A stretch of DNA of 64,000 nucleotides, from assembly GCF_002022505.1 (NCBI RefSeq), contig NZ_CP019781.1, positions 620,001-684,000 of the forward strand, in the 5' to 3' direction. The position numbers and the translations under genes were made by a program. Source of the DNA: Bartonella sp. WD16.2 (GTDB lineage: Bacteria > Pseudomonadota > Alphaproteobacteria > Rhizobiales > Rhizobiaceae). Below are positions 1 through 8,967 of the stretch, in pieces. Positions within the stretch are counted from its first letter, which is position 1. Every line of letters begins with the position of its first letter. The notes under the pieces are model-generated. The model saw only the letters and a program-made list of their open reading frames with translations, did not search any database and was not told where the DNA came from.

Positions 1-1
1 A

Positions 2-448
2 CTTTTTTCTGGTTATGATGAATCAGTTGAGGAGATTTTAGGAACAGTTTTTGAAGAGGTTTCAGGTTATAATGAGCCGATAATTATGAAGGATATTGGT
101 TTTTATTCACATTGTGAGCATCATGTCCTTCCAATTGTTGGTAAAGCTCATATCGCCTACCTTCCCGATACAAAAATTGTTGGTCTTTCAAAAATTGCAC
201 GTGTCATAGATATTTTTTCTCGTCGTTTGCAAACGCAAGAAGCCATGACAGCTCAAGTAGCTAATGCTTTGGAAACACATTTAAAGCCCCGCGGTGTTGC
301 AGTAGTAATTGAAGCTGAACATATGTGCATGGCTATGAGAGGGATACGAAAGCACGGAGCTACAACAATTACAACAAGTTTTCATGGCTCTTATAAAAAA
401 GATCAAGTTGCGCAAGCCAATTTGATGATGGTACTTCGCCAGCTATGA
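2..448 (+). CDS. folE: GTP cyclohydrolase I, C-terminal part (cut by window edge)
   Basis: Catalyses GTP to 7,8-dihydroneopterin triphosphate, the first step of folate/pterin synthesis, in the cytoplasm. The reading frame is open from base 2, so the start lies outside the window. The visible part has the zinc/active-site stretch FYSHCEHH followed by GKAHIAYLP, and the second metal cysteine in [14 protein letters not shown], all FolE hallmarks. The protein ends LRQL with a TGA at 446-448. It is a host housekeeping gene just upstream of the tRNA-Leu that hosts the prophage relic. Identification is secure. Confidence 0.96.
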   Translation, partial: LFSGYDESVEEILGTVFEEVSGYNEPIIMKDIGFYSHCEHHVLPIVGKAHIAYLPDTKIVGLSKIARVIDIFSRRLQTQEAMTAQVANALETHLKPRGVAVVIEAEHMCMAMRGIRKHGATTITTSFHGSYKKDQVAQANLMMVLRQL

Positions 449-593
449 TAAAGTGCAGAGTTTGGCGACTTGTATCTAAAGTATACTGTGGCGGTTAAGA
501 TAAAATAAGTTATAAAAACACGAAAATGGGCTTGTGTCACGCTTTATGATTTGTTAAATCCCCCAAAGTTAATGTATTTGGCCTGTACCATGT

Positions 594-678
594 GCGGTCG
601 TGGCGGAATTGGTAGACGCGCAGCGTTGAGGTCGCTGTGGGGCAACCCGTGGAAGTTCGAGTCTTCTCGACCGCACCA
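594..678 (+). tRNA. tRNA-Leu(GAG)
   Basis: The acceptor stem GCGGTCG (594-600) pairs with CGACCGC (668-674), followed by encoded ACCA. The anticodon arm CAGCG-TTGAGGT-CGCTG presents GAG. A long variable arm (class II) and the T-arm GTTCGAG are present. Its 3' end appears to be the insertion site of the prophage relic that follows, because a degenerate copy of the last ~15 bases occurs at 5294-5308. Confidence 0.96.
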
Positions 679-860
679 TTATTTATTTTCAATATGCTGA
701 AATATATATACTTTTATTTAATTAGATAATTTTTAGTCTATTTTTTGAAGTTTATACAATTTTACTTAAATTGTGATTATTTCCAGCGTATTTTCTTTGA
801 TAGAAATGCCAAAACCTTTTTTCTCCGTCTTAATTGTTATTATATGGAAGGGGAAAATGC

Positions 861-1223
861 ATGACAGAGATTGTGCAGAAACTGCTCAGTGGTAACTGCA
901 AAGCATGTACACAAGGTCTGATTAAATCCTTAGCACAATACATCGGTTTATGAAGAAACTGTGGTTGCTGCGATTATTTCTGTTGAATCAGATGGTAAAG
1001 GTTTTGATGATGAATAACGTGTAAAAGAGTACTTGTATTCGATAATCTCAAATTTTCGATAGGAAAAATAAACACCATTGTTGAGCTACGTGCTTATATT
1101 GGTAAAGCATTTTCAGATTATTGATGGATTAATACTATTTTTTGTAGGCTTGATGTTATATTCATGTCAGATCGCGTCAAAAAAACTTATTTGAAAGCTT
1201 ATAAGAAAGGCAGAGGGATTTAA
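861..1223 (+). pseudogene. Remnant of phage endolysin (N-acetylmuramidase)
   Basis: The translation begins MTEIVQKLLSGNCKACTQGL, then breaks by frameshift into EETVVAAIISVESDGKGFDD. After a large internal deletion it resumes as IGKAFSDYWWI, then SDRVKKTYLKAYKKGRGI and a stop. Both ends match the intact endolysin at 15329-16516 (start MTDIVQKLLSGDCKARTQGL, end SDRVKRTYLKAYKKGRAI). About 290 residues of the middle, including most of the catalytic domain and the whole peptidoglycan-binding domain, are missing. It is non-functional. Confidence 0.88.
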
Positions 1224-1258
1224 AAAGTTCTCTTTAAGTGCAGAGGAGAGAACTGTGG

Positions 1259-1310
1259 GTGAAAAGATATTTTGTGATTATATTTGATACGCCCGCTTTC
1301 AAGTGAATAG
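1259..1310 (+). pseudogene. Remnant of Rz-like i-spanin 5' end
   Basis: GTG AAA AGA TAT TTT GTG reads VKRYFVII and corresponds to MKRYLVIV, the start of the intact i-spanin at 15296 (minus strand). It keeps the same distance and purine-rich ribosome site behind the endolysin remnant. The homology stops after about 50 bases at an in-frame stop. This shows that the relic once carried the same endolysin-Rz arrangement. Confidence 0.7.
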
Positions 1311-1470
1311 TATTTATAATCTTTTTATTGTTTCTTAATTTTGGCATCTCATAGATGCAATGGATAGTATTTTACATATTTAAAACACATAGTTCTCAAA
1401 GAATTAGATCCACCAAACCTCTCCTTTAAAATATGGAAAAAATAACCAAGCTTATATAAAAATATGCAAG

Positions 1471-2396
1471 TTTAGATTTTATTTATGAAAACAGTTAAGC
1501 CGCATTGCAAAGTGATGTTGTATTCTGTTCTAGTGATTGTGGAATTTTGATTTTAGGTGAGAAAATCATCAGTTCTTGAGCTTTTCTCTTATTTTGTAGA
1601 GAATACCGTATATTAAATTCTATTTTAGAATATTGATCGTACAAGAATTTAACTTCTTCTACATTGTCATAAGTAATTAACCAAAGAGCATTTACATGTT
1701 TAGAAATGGTATTTTCTAAATGATGGTGATCTTTAGTTTTATAAAATGAAGTATACAGTCCTTTTCCTTTTTTGAAGTATGGGGGATCTATATAAAGGCA
1801 AATATTTTCATCTTTGTCTGTTCCATAACGTAGCAAAAATTCCTGTGCATCTAGCTGCGTTAAATGTATCCTATCTTTTTGTGCGCTTATGTTTCTAATT
1901 CGACTAATTAAATTTTCTTTATTGAATCTACAGTCTATTTTGTAATTCCCAGCTTGCTTTTTTCCTCCGATGGGACCAGCATTTTTAATAATTCCTGATC
2001 TGTTTGTTCGATTCAAAAAGAGAGTAGCAAACCCTACAGAAAGCACATCTGCTTTTTCAGGAGAAATTTCTTTTTGTTTGTACCATTCTTCTAAGTTAAT
2101 AGTTGTCGTGTTAATCTTTTCTATTAATTCTTCTGTCTTGTATAAAACACAATGCCAAAAACTCCAAATAAACGGGTCAATATCATTAATGTAAATATCT
2201 TTCACATCACCATTTAAAAGAAGTTTTAGAGCCAATCCGCCACCACCAGCAAAAGGTTCACGATAAGAACATCCGTTTAATCCATTTGTCTCAAAGATTT
2301 CTTTGACTTTTCCATAGAGTGCAGTCTTGCCACCCGGATACCTTAATGGAGAATAACTACAAACCATCTTTCTCAACCCCTACAGTATTAGAAAAA
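1471..2396. repeat. Direct repeat carrying the Dam methylase (copy 1)
   Basis: About 925 bp, nearly identical to 48869-49796 in the intact prophage. It includes the dam coding sequence, about 25 bp after its stop and about 30 bp before its start. Homology ends abruptly in an A-run (TTAGAAAAAA) upstream of the start, beyond which the relic has the ParB gene and the prophage has unrelated DNA. Confidence 0.85.
1495..2367 (-). CDS. Dam-family DNA adenine methyltransferase (copy 1, in relic)
   Basis: A D12-class (alpha) adenine-N6 methyltransferase of 290 aa, expected to methylate GATC or a related site. The SAM-binding motif REPFAGGGGLALKLL follows the N-terminal SPLRYPGGKTALYGK, then NDIDPFIWSFWHC, and the catalytic DPPYFKKGKGLYTSFY. 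I place the start at MVCSYSPLRYPGG because an AGGGG lies about 9 nt upstream and the second copy shares exactly this start; an upstream in-frame start would add three residues. It lies about 30 bp downstream of the ParB-domain gene on the same strand, so the two are probably co-transcribed. It is intact although most of the surrounding relic is broken, which suggests retention by selection. Confidence 0.9.
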   Translation of the reverse strand: MVCSYSPLRYPGGKTALYGKVKEIFETNGLNGCSYREPFAGGGGLALKLLLNGDVKDIYINDIDPFIWSFWHCVLYKTEELIEKINTTTINLEEWYKQKEISPEKADVLSVGFATLFLNRTNRSGIIKNAGPIGGKKQAGNYKIDCRFNKENLISRIRNISAQKDRIHLTQLDAQEFLLRYGTDKDENICLYIDPPYFKKGKGLYTSFYKTKDHHHLENTISKHVNALWLITYDNVEEVKFLYDQYSKIEFNIRYSLQNKRKAQELMIFSPKIKIPQSLEQNTTSLCNAA

Positions 2397-2397
2397 A

Positions 2398-3768
2398 TCA
2401 TGTCATCGTATTTTGTTTATATTGGACAGCAGTGGCTGAAACATTTTCTTGATTCTCATGTGGCTTGTTCTTACATGCTTCATTGATTAACAGCATTAAC
2501 AATGGCTTTAATACTTGCATATCACTGACAATTTGTTCATAACTTAAAGGTGCTGCGAAGAGAGCATGTTTAGCTATGTTTGTTTGTTTTCTGACCTTTG
2601 TTAGAGTAGCTAAAGTATCTTTTTTATTGTCCCGTATACAGTTTGTATTATCAAATATAGTTTTTAATAATGAGTGGTTCTTTAAAAACGTATCAAAAGA
2701 TACATCTTTTGGACGACCTAATATACCCGTGAGCGCTTCGAATAAACAATTAAATGCCATATACAAAAGAGGTGTATCCGCGTGAATATTTAATTTTTTT
2801 ACTGAAGAATATATGCTAATAAGTTTTATATAACCTAATTTAGTCAATTGTTTCGCAATTTCTTCATCATAACAAGATAATTTTTGTTTTTGACAATTTT
2901 CATTTTTATTCGCATCATTGTTAAATAATAGTCTATATTGTTCTTCAGAATGTTTTGTTTCTTTTTTATCCTTGCTTCTTCTAGAATCATTTCTAGAATA
3001 AACCTTAGTCAGCTTGAATCTTCGAAATAATAGTTCGAAATATTTTTCAATGCTTTTTTTACTATTGTGGGTACGAGAATTTATCTTCCCTTCAAGCATA
3101 TCTTGTACAAATTGTTTCAGACAATTATCAAGCGCAGAATTTTCTTCATAGGATGGAAAGATTACCTTGTCTTTCTCCTGATCATAATCAATTCCAGTAT
3201 ATTCAGAAAAAATCGGTTTTGAAATAAAGCGTGTCACAGTGCTAATATTATAGTATTGTGAAGGGTCTTCTAATAGATGATCGAATAATAGGCATGCAAA
3301 TCTATCCGGACTTGATTGGGACTGACGTGCTTTTTGTATAGCATTCCATTGTTTCACACCTTTTCCTTTATTTTGACCTAAATGTTTTATCTCTATCCAG
3401 TGATTAGCCTCTTTTCTATTAGAAACAATCATACATTCTACAGAACTTATTCGAACTTTACGGTTTGCACTATACTTGCTAATTTTTTTGAAGAAGCGTT
3501 CTGGAGCTAAATTTGGATTATCAATAAACTTAAGTGCAATTAGTCGCCGGTTACCTTCTAAAACAATATACTTTTCTCTATCTTGCAATACGATAAATTT
3601 TTCACATGGAGATATCCCGTTTTCGGCAATATCTTTAGCCAATTCCGTAATTTGTTCTGTATCGCAAAGAGAATTTATAGCATCCTTTTCATTTGATGGT
3701 ACAGAAATTCTAGGGTTTTCTGGATCAAGTTTAAGTTTTTTCAAAGAAACTTTTGTAGTTTTTACCAT
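2398..3768 (-). CDS. ParB/sulfiredoxin-domain protein next to Dam
   Basis: A 456-aa soluble protein. Residues ~1-110 form a ParB-like N-terminal domain: KKLKLDPENPR, a helical stretch around ITELAKDIAENGI, and the signature YIVLEGNRRLIALKFID, equivalent to the ParB GxRRxxA box. The rest is charged and helical (RNDSRRSKDKKETKHSEEQY near the middle) and I recognise no further domain. It lacks the usual ParB helix-turn-helix and has no ParA partner, so chromosome partitioning is unlikely. ParB-like domains are often fused or adjacent to DNA methylases in phages and defence islands, and this gene is immediately upstream of dam on the same strand. The intact prophage has dam but no homologue of this gene. 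Its function is unknown; DNA-modification-linked binding or nuclease activity is an inference. Confidence 0.75.
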   Translation of the reverse strand: MVKTTKVSLKKLKLDPENPRISVPSNEKDAINSLCDTEQITELAKDIAENGISPCEKFIVLQDREKYIVLEGNRRLIALKFIDNPNLAPERFFKKISKYSANRKVRISSVECMIVSNRKEANHWIEIKHLGQNKGKGVKQWNAIQKARQSQSSPDRFACLLFDHLLEDPSQYYNISTVTRFISKPIFSEYTGIDYDQEKDKVIFPSYEENSALDNCLKQFVQDMLEGKINSRTHNSKKSIEKYFELLFRRFKLTKVYSRNDSRRSKDKKETKHSEEQYRLLFNNDANKNENCQKQKLSCYDEEIAKQLTKLGYIKLISIYSSVKKLNIHADTPLLYMAFNCLFEALTGILGRPKDVSFDTFLKNHSLLKTIFDNTNCIRDNKKDTLATLTKVRKQTNIAKHALFAAPLSYEQIVSDMQVLKPLLMLLINEACKNKPHENQENVSATAVQYKQNTMT

Positions 3769-3907
3769 TATCCCTCCAGCAAGCAGAAATATCGAATCAT
3801 AAAACTAATATAATAAACTAACAAACATCCTATATTATTGTAAAAGCTAACTATTATATACAAATAACACTTTAAAAATTCTCTTTGAAACTCTTTGACT
3901 TAAAAGC

Positions 3908-3932
3908 GAGCAATGTCGTGCAAACATTGCTC
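3908..3932. terminator. Strong inverted repeat between parB-like gene and int remnant
   Basis: Perfect 9-bp arms GAGCAATGT / ACATTGCTC with a 7-nt loop. T-rich sequence follows on both sides (AACTTTTGTTCTTT to the right, GCTTTTAAG on the other strand), so it could stop transcription in either direction, for example readthrough from the int remnant into the parB-dam unit. The 213-bp gap 3769-3981 holds nothing else clear. Confidence 0.5.
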
Positions 3933-3981
3933 AACTTTTGTTCTTTAAAATGAAGAAAAAGACTCATCATTTGGAATTTTT

Positions 3982-5140
3982 TCAAACGATTTTTGATACA
4001 AATGTAGCCCACTGTTCTAAGAGAGCATGTCGTTGTTCTAAAAAATCTGTTCGCATGTAAGCTTTTGTCACTGAACTACCAACTGAATGAGCAAGGACCG
4101 TTTCTGCAATCTCAAATGGTGTTGATGTTGTTTCTGCTATCCAATCCCGTAAGCTTGAGCGAAAACCATGAGGACGATACTTTAAACCACAAAGTTTCAT
4201 ATGTTTTGCCATGCTTGCATCAGAAATCGGGGTGCCTTTAAGACCAGAAAATAGAAAACCCTTTTTTTCAAAGGAGAGAGCTTTTTCAATGACTCTTAAA
4301 ACTTCATTACTTAGCGGTACGCGAAAGTCTGAAACTTTTCCTACAATACCCTTCATATTTTCTTTTGGTATCGTCCATATATTTTTATCAATTTGCTCAA
4401 GACGCAAATATCGCAAGGGATATGACCGTACTCCAGTCAAAATCAGTAATTTCAGTGCTAAATTTGAAAGGAGATCATCATTTAAGTTTTGATAAAAAGC
4501 CGGAACTTCCCGCCATGGCATAGCAGGAATATTTGTTGATATAGCGCGTGACTTTCCTAAAAGAGCGCGTGCTTTCATACAAGCTTGTAAATCAACATCC
4601 AAGCCAAGAGCGGCGGCATATTTTAAGCAAATATTGATACGGTTAAGTACTTTTCGCGCTGTATCTCCTTTTTTATGCCAAAGTGGAGTAAGAACATTAC
4701 GAATAATATTCGCTGTTAATTTTTCTATAGGAAGATTACCTAATATGTGGAATAACGTGTAACTCTAGTGGAGAAAACCAACGACCATTTTTCCCTTCAT
4801 TTTTTAACTCAGCTTTTTTACTTTCAAAAGCCGCTTAAGCAATTTCTTGAAAAATATTGCTTTGTTATTTTAAAATGCTTTGTTCTCGAAATACGATAGA
4901 ATCATGCCGTCTTTAAGAATATCGCTATAATGTCTAGCAAGCTCGCGTGCCTCTTTTAAAGAAGTTTTTGTAACAGAACCAAAGCCCCATTTGATGGTGT
5001 TTATTGCAGTATGTATAACGAAAAAACCAAGCGCGTGTATTATCTTTTCGAACATTCAGCCATAAGCCTGCTCCATCACAATATTTACCCTGAGGAGATG
5101 TCTTTACAAACAATGCTGATAACCTATGAATCGCCCTCAT
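3982..5140 (-). pseudogene. Broken tyrosine-recombinase integrase (copy of the prophage int)
   Basis: Colinear with the intact integrase at 12905-14062 over its whole length but disrupted several times. There is an inserted base near the sequence for MGLGPV, an in-frame stop where EIAQAAF should be (CAA to TAA), and an inserted base in the segment encoding HIGNLP. The largest surviving open piece (3982-4602) still holds the catalytic half: TGVRSYPLRYL, HGFRSSLRDW, LAHSVG and AYMRTDFLEQR. The homology continues upstream through the leader to about 5270. It lies in inverted orientation relative to the intact copy. Confidence 0.92.
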
Positions 5141-5293
5141 TTTACCCCTCCTTCTAGACCACCTTTAATTTTTGATATGAGATTTTTTATTTAATCATTA
5201 ATTTTCTTATTGAATCATAAAAAGCCATACATAATAATGCATTTTTGCACAATTTTATGTAATTGATTCATATTGATAAAACCTGCTTTGCTC

Positions 5294-5308
5294 TCTCGCA
5301 GAACCATT
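5294..5308. repeat. Candidate decayed attachment site (copy of tRNA-Leu 3' end)
   Basis: TCTCGCAGAACCATT resembles the tRNA-Leu 3' end TCTCGACCGCACCATT (666-681), with one deleted base and a few substitutions. It lies just outside the upstream region of the broken integrase, where the distal att of this phage family sits (compare 12727 and int 12905). The match is short and imperfect, so the call rests mainly on position. Confidence 0.45.
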
Positions 5309-5504
5309 TATCTTCTCTATTATTATTCATTTGCATTTTCTGTTATTATTGTGAAGTGTGGATGAACACAAAAATTCCTTCTTTATCTATTTTATTATAA
5401 TACATTTTCTAATAGTAATTCTATTTCAGTTCGTTAAAAGTCATTTTTTTTACTATAAATTTAAAGTATGAGCTCTCTTTTTGATAAGATTGGGTGGTGT
5501 TGTA

Positions 5505-6683
5505 ATGAAAATATTTTTAAAATGTGTAATATTTTTTATTTGCGCCACTTTACTTATAGCGTGTACCAACCAGCGTGCTGTGCTTTGGCATGGGATAAAT
5601 GCAACACCATCTATGATTGCTACACAACGAGAAGTTGAAGGCGGATTAATTTCTCCGAAAGCTATCGTTCCAGTGTATGTTGCAACAAGCCGCAGGGCCC
5701 AAGATAATTATTCTCAACCTTATGGGGCAGAGCGATCAAATAGAGTGTATTATAATCGTGTTGATGTAGGAATTCCTCAACAGCATATGAAAGGTATCGT
5801 TGAAAAAAATGCGTATAAACCCAGCCTCGATAAATATTTTACAGCAGTGGCTTTGCGACAATATGATAATAAAGAACGATTTAAACAGCAATTAAATCTT
5901 GCGTTAGCAAAAAAACCAAAAGGAAAAAAAGAAATTTTCCTTTTTATTCATGGTTATAATAATAATTTTGCAGATGGCACATTCCGCACAGCTCAATTTT
6001 CTTATGATTATTCTTTAGATGCAGTTGCTGTGCATTATTCGTGGCCCTCTGCTGGATCCGTGCCTTTTTATATTTATGATCGTGATAGTGCTAATTTTGC
6101 ACGTGACGGGCTAATAGAGCTCTTAACAGTTATCAGCGAAACATCAGCTGATCAGATTTCGGTTATTGCGCATTCTATGGGCAATTTCGTTATCATGGAA
6201 GCATTCAGAACTTTAGCCTTGCAGAAAAAATATAAACCAATTTACCGTATTACAAGTTTCTTGATGGCTGCACCAGATATTGATCTTGATGTATTTGAAC
6301 GCCAACTTCATGATATTAAAAAATTGCCTCATCCAACAGCTATTTTAGTATCTCGTAAAGATAAGGCTCTCGCTTTGTCAAGACGTCTTACGGGTGGGCA
6401 CGCTCGTGTAGGGGATGGTTCAAGTATCGAAATATTGCGTAAGAATAAAATAGCAGTTTTAGATTTTTCTGATGTTGATGGTGGGGCGCATAGTGTATTT
6501 GCGTCTTCTCCGACATTAATGGCTCTTTCTAGGGAGGGTTCTTTAGCTTCAGCGATTATGCAGGGTACAGAATTATCACCTGGTCAAGAGATTTTTGCTG
6601 ATAGTGGTCATTTTTTGAAAAAAACAACAGACTTTATTCTTTCTGCACCTATACACCTTTTGTCTCCTTTAACTGATTATTAG
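5505..6683 (+). CDS. DUF900-type alpha/beta-hydrolase lipoprotein
   Basis: A 392-aa predicted lipoprotein. A hydrophobic signal MKIFLKCVIFFICATLLIAC ends in a lipobox (LIAC), so Cys20 would be acylated and the protein anchored in a membrane facing the periplasm. The hydrolase core has the oxyanion strand IFLFIHGYNNNF, the nucleophile elbow VIAHSMGNFV, an acidic residue in APDIDLDVF and a C-terminal His in DGGAHSVF. This matches the DUF900 esterase/lipase-like family. The ATG at 5505 is chosen because it gives a clean signal peptide; a TTG at 5481 would add eight residues that spoil the N-terminus. The substrate is unknown. It is a host gene lying just outside the relic. Confidence 0.82.
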   Translation: MKIFLKCVIFFICATLLIACTNQRAVLWHGINATPSMIATQREVEGGLISPKAIVPVYVATSRRAQDNYSQPYGAERSNRVYYNRVDVGIPQQHMKGIVEKNAYKPSLDKYFTAVALRQYDNKERFKQQLNLALAKKPKGKKEIFLFIHGYNNNFADGTFRTAQFSYDYSLDAVAVHYSWPSAGSVPFYIYDRDSANFARDGLIELLTVISETSADQISVIAHSMGNFVIMEAFRTLALQKKYKPIYRITSFLMAAPDIDLDVFERQLHDIKKLPHPTAILVSRKDKALALSRRLTGGHARVGDGSSIEILRKNKIAVLDFSDVDGGAHSVFASSPTLMALSREGSLASAIMQGTELSPGQEIFADSGHFLKKTTDFILSAPIHLLSPLTDY

Positions 6684-6833
6684 ATGTGAAGCTTAGAAAG
6701 CATAATGTCTAATATCGATGAATTAAAAACAATATTTTAGACGGTATTTTAGCACTTTTTTTAGAATAATTTTATAAGGTACTAAATGAATAGTGGGATA
6801 ATTTTGTAAAGCCAATCATTAGGTGGGTTTGTG

Positions 6834-7322
6834 ATGGTTACAAAAAAGCACTATGTTAACACATCTACATTAGTTGATTATTTATCTTATTCTGCGGTTA
6901 AGCTGCTAGATGTTTATGCTATGCTTTTGAAGGTAAAAAAAGATAGCAAAGGAAAAAGTCCAGATTTATTGCGTCAAATTGATGTCACTAAAAAGCAGTT
7001 AGATGAGATGAGTTACGCTCTTATTTTAGAATATCGTAAGCGTCAAGAACATGAGCGCTTTTTAAAACAAGCTTTAATATCAATTTCTGATCAATTATTT
7101 TCATTGAATAATAATTTTAAAGAAACAAGTCGTTTTTTATTTCAGGAAATTAGAACGCTTCAATCTCAGATGCAGTGTTTCTGTGAAGGAAGAGAAAAAC
7201 AACGCCTATTGAACGACCAAGAATCTTCTTGTTTTACGTCAAAGATTGATGAAGTCATTAAGCGCTTACAAAAAGCACGAGAAAAGCTTTCTTTTGAAAA
7301 TCCGCATCTCTTTGAGGAATAA
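6834..7322 (+). CDS. Small helical/coiled-coil protein of unknown function
   Basis: A 162-aa protein without signal peptide or membrane segment. It is almost wholly helical and charged, with heptad-like stretches around KRQEHERFLKQALISISDQL and a C-terminal KIDEVIKRLQKAREKL. The start is GTG (6831) or the adjoining ATG (6834), both behind AGGTGGG. It follows the lipoprotein gene on the same strand at 150 bp. I do not recognise a family; it may be genus-restricted. Confidence 0.6.
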   Translation: MVTKKHYVNTSTLVDYLSYSAVKLLDVYAMLLKVKKDSKGKSPDLLRQIDVTKKQLDEMSYALILEYRKRQEHERFLKQALISISDQLFSLNNNFKETSRFLFQEIRTLQSQMQCFCEGREKQRLLNDQESSCFTSKIDEVIKRLQKAREKLSFENPHLFEE

Positions 7323-7767
7323 GATTATTAAAAATTAGAACTAAAATACTTTCTAGCTTGAGATTTTTTCTTTGTGATGAAGTTTCAAATTTTCTTTCCC
7401 AAAATGGAAAGTAATGGTTATCAATAAAGCTATTATTTTTATTTAGGTATTTAATAATGGTGGATAATTACTTATAATCTTAGGATTTATGGTGTAATTT
7501 TACTTTAAAGTCAATTATTGAAGTATATAATAACACAATATAATTGAAATTTATAATATTAAATTGTAAATAATATAAATTATTTTTTTATTTGTAGAAT
7601 AATGAAGAGCAATTTTATTGTATGAAATTAATGCATTATTACAAGAATTTTATTTATATATAAAAATAAATACAATTCAAATAAGTATAAATACAATATT
7701 ATAGTAAAATAAAAATTATATCTTATTATTAATAAATTTAAATTTTGAATAATAAAGTACGTTTTTT
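7323..7767. other. AT-rich intergenic region, no gene seen
   Basis: 445 bp, very AT-rich (long A/T runs from about 7500 to 7760). No open frame of note, no RNA-like structure recognised. It probably contains the promoter of the exporter gene that starts at 7768. Confidence 0.6.
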
Positions 7768-8967
7768 ATGAATTATAGACCTATATTGGTATTTATTATA
7801 CTTATTGTATGTTTATCAGTAGGTGGTTTGATTTCTACGGATATCTTTTTGCCTGCACTTAGGGATATGCGTTATCATTACCAAGTTACTGAATCTCAAA
7901 TTCAAAGTACAATAGCAATTTTTTTATTGGCATTAGCTTCTGGGCAACTAATCTATGGGCCTTTTAGCGATAATTTTGGGCGTAAAAAGACACTGTTATT
8001 TGGTTTATTTTTATGGTTGTTTACAACACTTGGTATAGTTTATGCAGATACTTTTCAGACTTTACTTGTATTACGTTTTTTGCATGGTTTTGGAGCTTGT
8101 GCAGGGATTGTTTTAAGTCGTGCTATTATCAATGATTTATTGGATAAAAAAGAAGCGGGAAAACTTTATCTAGTTATCTTTCCTTTTGTAGGAGCATCAC
8201 CAGCGCTCGCACCATTCATTGGGGGAATATTATTACAGACTTTTCATTGGCAGGCGACTTTTATCTTTTTAAGTCTTTTTATACTCTTAACTATTGTATT
8301 ATGTTGCTCTGTACTGACAGAGACTTTACCGCCTATAAAACGTCAATCTTTTACTCCTATAGGACTCATTAAGAATAGTTTCGGGGTTCTAAAAAATAAA
8401 CAGTTTCTTTTTTATGCACTTATTCCGTGTTTTGCTTACGCGACTTATTTTGCTTATATCGTAGAATCGCCTTTTTTCCTAACAACTTTAGGTCTGTCGT
8501 CTATCTACATTGGTTATAGTTACATTGGTGTTTCTTTAACTTATATCTTAGGTAATTTAGTTGCGAGAAAGTTTCTCAAGCGAGAGGCTATAGAACAAAC
8601 TGTACGGCGTGGGTATATTATTTTTGTCATAGGGGGAATATTGTTTGCTTTACAAATATTTGTAAGTCCGTGGCCACTTGTGACAAGCTTAATAACCGTT
8701 TCTATTATTACCTTTGGTAATGGTTTTTTATTGCCGTTGGGAACTGCATTGGCTATTTCATCTCATTCACACACTGCTGGAGCAGCATCTGGCGTTATGG
8801 GAGCTTTGCAATTGGGTAGTGCTGCATTAAGTGCCGCAATTATCGGAAAAATATCTGGACATATTCCATGGGTTGTAGCAATTTTATTGGCTACATATTG
8901 CCTAGTGGGTTTTATCATTTATATTCGAAAAGCAAATTATTTTATGACTTTGGAGATAAAATCATAA
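7768..8967 (+). CDS. Bcr/CflA-family MFS drug exporter
   Basis: A 399-aa inner-membrane protein with about 12 hydrophobic segments. It has family signatures of Bcr/CflA transporters: STDIFLPALRDM in the first loop, the MFS loop motif GPFSDNFGRKKTL after TM2, RFLHGFGACAG in TM4 and FPFVGASPALAPFIGG in TM5. It is expected to extrude small toxic compounds in exchange for protons. The substrate cannot be deduced. It is complete, with no visible lesions. Confidence 0.88.
   Translation: MNYRPILVFIILIVCLSVGGLISTDIFLPALRDMRYHYQVTESQIQSTIAIFLLALASGQLIYGPFSDNFGRKKTLLFGLFLWLFTTLGIVYADTFQTLLVLRFLHGFGACAGIVLSRAIINDLLDKKEAGKLYLVIFPFVGASPALAPFIGGILLQTFHWQATFIFLSLFILLTIVLCCSVLTETLPPIKRQSFTPIGLIKNSFGVLKNKQFLFYALIPCFAYATYFAYIVESPFFLTTLGLSSIYIGYSYIGVSLTYILGNLVARKFLKREAIEQTVRRGYIIFVIGGILFALQIFVSPWPLVTSLITVSIITFGNGFLLPLGTALAISSHSHTAGAASGVMGALQLGSAALSAAIIGKISGHIPWVVAILLATYCLVGFIIYIRKANYFMTLEIKS

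Larger units (their letters stand above)
679..5308. mobile_element. Degraded prophage relic integrated at tRNA-Leu
   Basis: Starting at the tRNA-Leu 3' end, the segment holds a gutted endolysin, an Rz stub, a Dam methylase, a ParB-domain gene and a broken integrase facing left. It ends with a decayed tRNA-Leu 3'-end copy at 5294-5308. Read from the tRNA, the order lysis genes, cargo, int is the same as at the integrase-proximal end of the intact prophage at 12.7-58.5 kb. The relic is therefore inferred to be a relative that lost its head, tail and early regions. Confidence 0.75.

Noticed and set aside
2398-3768. Plasmid-type partition gene
   Set aside because: No ParA neighbour, no parS-like repeats, and no ParB HTH domain visible; the adjacent methylase points to a different role.
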